A stretch of DNA of 64,000 nucleotides. Source: JAWKHR01 sp041394725. Its GTDB lineage: Bacteria > Acidobacteriota > Vicinamibacteria > Vicinamibacterales > SCN-69-37. Each line of letters starts with the position of its first letter. The stretch's first letter is position 1. Under the pieces are notes generated by a model. It ran no database searches and had not been told where the DNA came from. It saw only the letters and a program-made list of their open reading frames with translations. The stretch covers positions 31,178-95,177 of the forward strand of contig JAWKHR010000026.1 of the NCBI GenBank assembly GCA_041394725.1, written 5' to 3'. This document shows positions 60,365 to 64,000 of the stretch, piece by piece. A program made the position numbers and the translations under genes.

Positions 60365-61033
60365 CTACGGGATCAGGCCGCCGCCTCCGCCACCGCCGCC
60401 GCGTCCCGTCGTCGTGCCACCGCCGCCGCCACCGCCGCCCCGGCCACCGGCCGGGGGCGCCGCGATGATCGGCACGATCGGCACCGGCCGGAACACGCCG
60501 GGCTGGGTGGGCGGCGACGTCGTCGCCGGCTGCGTGGTCGCCGGATCCTGCGGGTTCGGCACCGGGCGGACCGGCGGCAGCTCGTCGGCCGGCGAGCCGG
60601 GCGTGCTGGGCGGCGGCGCCACCGCCGACGAGGCCGGCGGGATGTAGGCGGCCGTGGCCGGGCTGCTCGTCGGGACGATCACGATCGTCCCCAGGCGCGA
60701 GGGCCCCGGCGCGTCCACCGTCTTCGGGCCGGCGATGACGCCGGCGGCCGACGCGAGGAGCGACTGCAGCACCTCGAGCTCCGGCTGGTTCTCGAACTGG
60801 ACCGGAATCGCCAGCGGCCCGCCGGTCAGCTTCTCGAGGTTGACCATGTGGCTGCCGCCCTTGCGTTCCCATTCGCTGAGGATTTCCCGGACGGTCACGT
60901 TCTGCGCGGCCAGGGTCACGTGGCCGTTGGCGTCGAAGGTCAGGTCGAGACGGCGGACCGGGGCCTGGCCGCTGAGGCCGGCCGGGAGCGCCACCGCTGA
61001 GACGAGCACGACCGCCGCGACGAGATTCCGCAT
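60365..61033 (-). CDS. Secreted STN-like domain protein with Pro- and Gly-rich tail
   Basis: 222 residues from ATG 61033, with AGGAAAGG nine bases upstream. Signal peptide MRNLVAAVVLVSAVALPAGLSG. Residues about 28-110 resemble a secretin/TonB short N-terminal (STN-like) domain: LDLTFDANGHVTLAAQNVTVREILSEWERKGG ... FENQPELEVLQSLLASAAG. The rest is Pro/Ala-rich and ends in two octaglycine runs split by TTTGR. It may be an envelope-anchored accessory of secretion or pilus assembly; no partner is in the window. The frame is open upstream by chance. Confidence 0.7.
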   Translation of the reverse strand: MRNLVAAVVLVSAVALPAGLSGQAPVRRLDLTFDANGHVTLAAQNVTVREILSEWERKGGSHMVNLEKLTGGPLAIPVQFENQPELEVLQSLLASAAGVIAGPKTVDAPGPSRLGTIVIVPTSSPATAAYIPPASSAVAPPPSTPGSPADELPPVRPVPNPQDPATTQPATTSPPTQPGVFRPVPIVPIIAAPPAGGRGGGGGGGGTTTGRGGGGGGGGLIP

Positions 61034-61042
61034 GGCAGACCG

Positions 61043-61070
61043 CCTTTCCTCGGGACCAAATTCCAGTATA
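61043..61070 (-). promoter_or_regulatory. -10 box and Shine-Dalgarno of the STN-like gene
   Basis: On the minus strand TATACT (61070-61065) is followed by AGGAAAGG (61050-61043) and ATG at 61033. The leader would be about 25 bases. Confidence 0.45.
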
Positions 61071-61080
61071 CGCCCCGTCC

Positions 61081-62847
61081 TCAGCGATTTGGACGTCCGG
61101 AGCCACCCGGCCGGTTGGGGGCGCCCGGGAACTTGTCGATCAGGGCCGCTTCGTCCGGGCCGGAGGTTTCGTCGACCGGAAACGTCTCCACGATCCGTCG
61201 ATCGGGGTAGCGGTCCAGGATTTCCTGGATCAGCGCGCCGTCCGTCCCCGATTCGTAGCCCAGCCACGGCTGCACGTAGGTCAGGACGTATCGCACGTCG
61301 TCGCGCGACAGCCGGTCGTCGTAGTTGCCGAAGCCGCGGCCGACGAACACGGGCCGGATCCGGTTCTCGAGCGCCAGCCCGTTGGCCAGCTTGCCCTGAA
61401 CGAGCGTGCCGGCGGGCAACAGCCGGCCGACCTCGATCGACGCGCGGTAGTTGAGGTCGGTGCGGCGCGTGGCCCAGACGCCGAACTGGCCGAGGTCGAG
61501 GAGCACGGCCAGCGCGGCCAGGGCGACGACGACGCGCCGCGACGGCACGCCGAGCACGAGCGCCAGGACCGGCCGCCACCGCCACCAGACGACGAGCGCC
61601 GTGATCACGGCGAGCGCGGCGGCGAGCCGCACGGTGCGCTGCAGGTCGTGCGCGTAGATGCGGTCGAGGTCCGGCAGCCGCACGAGCGCGCCCCAGACCA
61701 GGTAGCCGAGGAGCAGCACGACGGGCAGCGCGGCGAGGCGGCCGGCCCGGCCCTCGTCGGCCTCGCCGGCGGGCACCGCCCAGGGGCGGAAGGACGCGAG
61801 CGAGGCGGCGAGCGCGACCAGCGCCGGGATGAACATCACGTAGCGGCGCTCGTTGCCCGAGTCGTGGACGATGAGCTCGGCGAAGCCGATCAGGACCCAG
61901 AGCGCCAGCAGGCGCATCGCCGACGGCGCGCGCCACCACCGCGCGACCACCGCGAGGAGCGCGACCGACGCCGCGGCGAGCACCACCCACACGCGGCTGA
62001 ACACGTCGTGCACGACCGGCAGCCACGACGCCCGGTTCGCGAGCGCGGCGAGCGTGTACTCCGGCTTGCGCGTCACCGACATCTGCCAGTTGTAGAACCG
62101 GAACTCGGTCCAGTGCGGGACGACGAACACCGCGGCGGCGACGAGGGCCGCCAGGGCGAGGCCGGCCAGCGTCCAGCGCGCGGCGGCGAGCGCGGGACGT
62201 TCGGGGATCCGCGCGCCGACGACGCGCGCCACGCCGGGCCAGAGACCGAAGGCGATCAGGCTGCCGGCCTCGAGGCCCATCGCGCCGACGAAGAACGCGG
62301 CCGAGGCCTTGGTGAAGAAGGCGAGCACGGTGGCCGCGCCGGCCACGAGGCCCCACGCCGGCCGCCGGTGCGCGCGCGCCCACGCCGCCCACGCGACGAC
62401 GAGGCACGTCGTCATCGTGGACTCGGCGAGCGCGGCGCGGTTCCACATCACGAAGAAGAAGTTCGTGGCCAGCAGCGCGGCGCCCACGACCGCGGCGCGG
62501 CGCCCGGCACAGGCCAGCAGGCCCCAGGCGAGCGCGGCCACCGCGACCAGGCCGGCCCCGACCGACACGGTCCGGGCCTGCCAGGTGCCCACGCCGAACG
62601 CCTCGAACGCGACGTACTCGAGGCCGGTGAACACCGGCGTGACGTACATCGGGTTCCACGCGTCGGTGCGCCAGGTCCCCCAGAGCACGCGGTTGCGCGC
62701 GTTGTGGACCCACGCGCCCTCGTCGTGCCAGACGATGCCGACCGTGCCCGTCGCGGGCGGGTCGGCCGTCAGCCACGCGGCGCGCAGCGCGCCGCCTGCC
62801 AGGATCAGGAGCAGGATGGCGAGGATTATGGGGAAGCGCTGCTTCAC
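61081..62847 (-). CDS. GT39/ArnT-like membrane glycosyltransferase
   Basis: 588 residues from GTG 62847. After one helix the catalytic loop reads IVWHDEGAWVHNARNRVLWGTW, with the DE motif; MWNRAALAESTMTTCLVVAWAAWARAHRRP gives the conserved second loop. Eleven or so helices are followed by a C-terminal periplasmic domain (about 460-588) that contains WLGYESGTDGALIQEILDRYPDRRIVETF. It likely transfers a sugar from a polyprenyl-phosphate donor to lipid or protein. TATAAT lies 16 bases before the GTG. Confidence 0.85.
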   Translation of the reverse strand: MKQRFPIILAILLLILAGGALRAAWLTADPPATGTVGIVWHDEGAWVHNARNRVLWGTWRTDAWNPMYVTPVFTGLEYVAFEAFGVGTWQARTVSVGAGLVAVAALAWGLLACAGRRAAVVGAALLATNFFFVMWNRAALAESTMTTCLVVAWAAWARAHRRPAWGLVAGAATVLAFFTKASAAFFVGAMGLEAGSLIAFGLWPGVARVVGARIPERPALAAARWTLAGLALAALVAAAVFVVPHWTEFRFYNWQMSVTRKPEYTLAALANRASWLPVVHDVFSRVWVVLAAASVALLAVVARWWRAPSAMRLLALWVLIGFAELIVHDSGNERRYVMFIPALVALAASLASFRPWAVPAGEADEGRAGRLAALPVVLLLGYLVWGALVRLPDLDRIYAHDLQRTVRLAAALAVITALVVWWRWRPVLALVLGVPSRRVVVALAALAVLLDLGQFGVWATRRTDLNYRASIEVGRLLPAGTLVQGKLANGLALENRIRPVFVGRGFGNYDDRLSRDDVRYVLTYVQPWLGYESGTDGALIQEILDRYPDRRIVETFPVDETSGPDEAALIDKFPGAPNRPGGSGRPNR

Positions 62848-62863
62848 GGACGAAGCCCGCTGA

Positions 62864-62871
62864 ATTATAGT
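62864..62871. promoter_or_regulatory. Overlapping divergent -10 elements
   Basis: The sequence ATTATAGT gives TATAAT on the minus strand (62869-62864) and TATAGT on the plus strand (62866-62871), one for each of the two divergent genes. Confidence 0.45.
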
Positions 62872-62924
62872 GCCCGCCGGACGGCCGTCCGGTCGTCAGC
62901 CCCCGGCGTCCAAACGGAACGACC

Positions 62925-64000
62925 ATGGTGATGCGCCCGAGATCGCCGATTTGCCGCACCTGGATGGCCGCCGCGATGGTCGCGGCCACCCTCGTCCCGC
63001 CGTGCCTCGTCGTGCCTGTGCGGGCCGCCGCGCAGCAGCAGGCGGTGCCGACGCTGTCGGCCGAGGACCGCGACGCGATCGCGACCATGGCGCAGGGCTG
63101 GGCGCTGCTTTCGGGCGGCGACCTCGACGGCGCGACCGCGCGGGCGAGGGAGTTGCAGGCGGCGTACCCGCGGAGCGGCGCCGTGCTGGACCTGCTCGTC
63201 GAGATCGCGATCGCGCGCGGCGGCTGGCGCGCGGCGCTCGGCGAGTACGAGCAGTGGCTCGGCGCGCGGACGATGGAGGAGCCGCGCGTCGTGCGTCGCA
63301 TCGCGCTTGCGCTGCTCGGCGAGACCACCCGGCAGGGCCAGCATCCCGCGGCGCGGGTCGCGGCCCTGCAGGCGCTGACCGCCGACGGCGACGCGTGGGC
63401 CGCGCAGGTGCTGGCCGCGGGCGCGTCCGCCGGCGCGGCGAGCGAAACGCGCGCGATGGCCGCGCTCGGGTCCCGGGGTGCCGTGGAGAACCTGATTCAG
63501 GCCTTCGAGGTCGGCGCAACCGATGCGCTGGGCGCGATGCAGGCGCTCGGCCAGAGCCGGAGCCCGCTGGCGATTCCCCTGCTCATCCGGCAACTGGACA
63601 ACCCGAAGCCCGAGATTCGTGGCGGGGCGGCGGAGGCCCTGGGGCACCTCGGTGGCCCCGACGCGATCGCGCGGCTCCGCCAGGTGGTGAGGGACGACAC
63701 GCCCTACGTTCGCGGGCGCGCGGCTGGCGCGCTGTATCGGCTGGGAGACGACACGGGCCTGCCGATCCTGCGCGACCTGGCGGCATCGGACGCCCCCGCA
63801 GCCCGCCTGGCCGCCGCCAAGGCCCTGGCGCCACGGCCCGACGCGACCTGGCGCGCGCTCGTGGACGACCTGGCGCGATCGGACGACCCGGATATTCGAC
63901 TGGGCGCGGCGGGCCTGCTGATCGAGGTGGATGCCGACCGGGCTCGCGACGTGCTGTCGGACCTGGCCCAGTCCCAGAATGCGGCGATCCGGGAGCAGGC
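62925..64000 (+). CDS. Exported HEAT-repeat protein (3' truncated)
   Basis: The gene runs off the right edge; 358 complete codons are visible. It starts MVMRPRSPICRTWMAAAMVAATLV with a signal peptide ending near VRAAAQQ. A TPR-like helical region (about 50-130, MAQGWALLSGGDLDGATARARELQAAYP) is followed by HEAT/PBS-lyase-type repeats: SPLAIPLLIRQLDNPKPEIRGGAAEALGHLG, AIARLRQVVRDDTPYVRGRAAGALYRLGDD and LARSDDPDIRLGAAGLLIEVDAD. A scaffold for protein contacts is likely. The plus-strand -10 box at 62866-62871 fits it. Confidence 0.85.
   Translation, partial: MVMRPRSPICRTWMAAAMVAATLVPPCLVVPVRAAAQQQAVPTLSAEDRDAIATMAQGWALLSGGDLDGATARARELQAAYPRSGAVLDLLVEIAIARGGWRAALGEYEQWLGARTMEEPRVVRRIALALLGETTRQGQHPAARVAALQALTADGDAWAAQVLAAGASAGAASETRAMAALGSRGAVENLIQAFEVGATDALGAMQALGQSRSPLAIPLLIRQLDNPKPEIRGGAAEALGHLGGPDAIARLRQVVRDDTPYVRGRAAGALYRLGDDTGLPILRDLAASDAPAARLAAAKALAPRPDATWRALVDDLARSDDPDIRLGAAGLLIEVDADRARDVLSDLAQSQNAAIREQ

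Overview
The window looks like chromosomal DNA of a GC-rich soil or sediment bacterium of the phylum Acidobacteriota, probably close to Vicinamibacteria. The evidence is family content: a PadR regulator coupled to an acidobacterial-type duplicated ABC permease, three VWFA-related secreted proteins in a row, and many polyprenol-phosphate-dependent (GT-C) membrane glycosyltransferases. No rRNA, tRNA, CRISPR array, transposase or phage gene was seen. Taxonomy is inferred from gene families only.

Layout. 1-5.4 kb: end of a DapB-like dehydrogenase, then on the minus strand three VWA paralogues and a CobA-HemD fusion for the uroporphyrinogen-III branch. 5.6-8.1 kb: an F0-only ATP synthase operon (two AtpI-like proteins, a, c, b) closed by a strong terminator; F1 genes are absent. 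8.1-17.2 kb: an EamA transporter, a fatty-acid desaturase, the PadR/ADOP pair, a secreted protein, a GT87-like enzyme and the GTPase TypA. 17.3-19.3 kb: a Rieske protein and a cytochrome b fused to two c-type haem sites, a minimal bc-type complex. 19.9-21.5 kb: an acyl-CoA ligase.

21.6-31.7 kb is the most striking block: a ten-gene operon hyaA-hyaB-hyaC-hyaD-hypA-hypB-hypF-hypC-hypD-hypE for a membrane-bound uptake [NiFe]-hydrogenase. The small subunit carries all six cysteines of the oxygen-tolerant proximal cluster. A good sigma-54-type promoter precedes the operon. Electrons from H2 would go through HyaC to quinone, and plausibly on to a bc complex such as the one encoded 2-4 kb upstream.

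31.7-42 kb: a TPR membrane protein, an amidohydrolase, an amino-acid permease and a beta-propeller gene in a stretch with clustered frameshifts, a large nested palindrome, a fused E1 alpha/beta 2-oxoacid dehydrogenase, a cupin, LemA and an M48 protease. 42-62.9 kb: mainly envelope or glycan genes (several GT-C enzymes, rhomboid, MurJ, GT4, deacetylase, GNAT, two methyltransferases, a DPM1-like GT2 and two radical SAM proteins). The window ends inside a HEAT-repeat protein gene.

Two expression themes recur. Genes are often joined by NTGA overlaps (ATGA, GTGA, TTGA and even CTGA). Four genes show a TANNNT box exactly six bases before ATG or GTG with no Shine-Dalgarno, suggesting leaderless mRNAs. 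Intergenic regions carry a dispersed GAAGTTCGAAGTT/GGCCGGC repeat, G-rich inverted repeats, a nested palindrome and a C20 tract.
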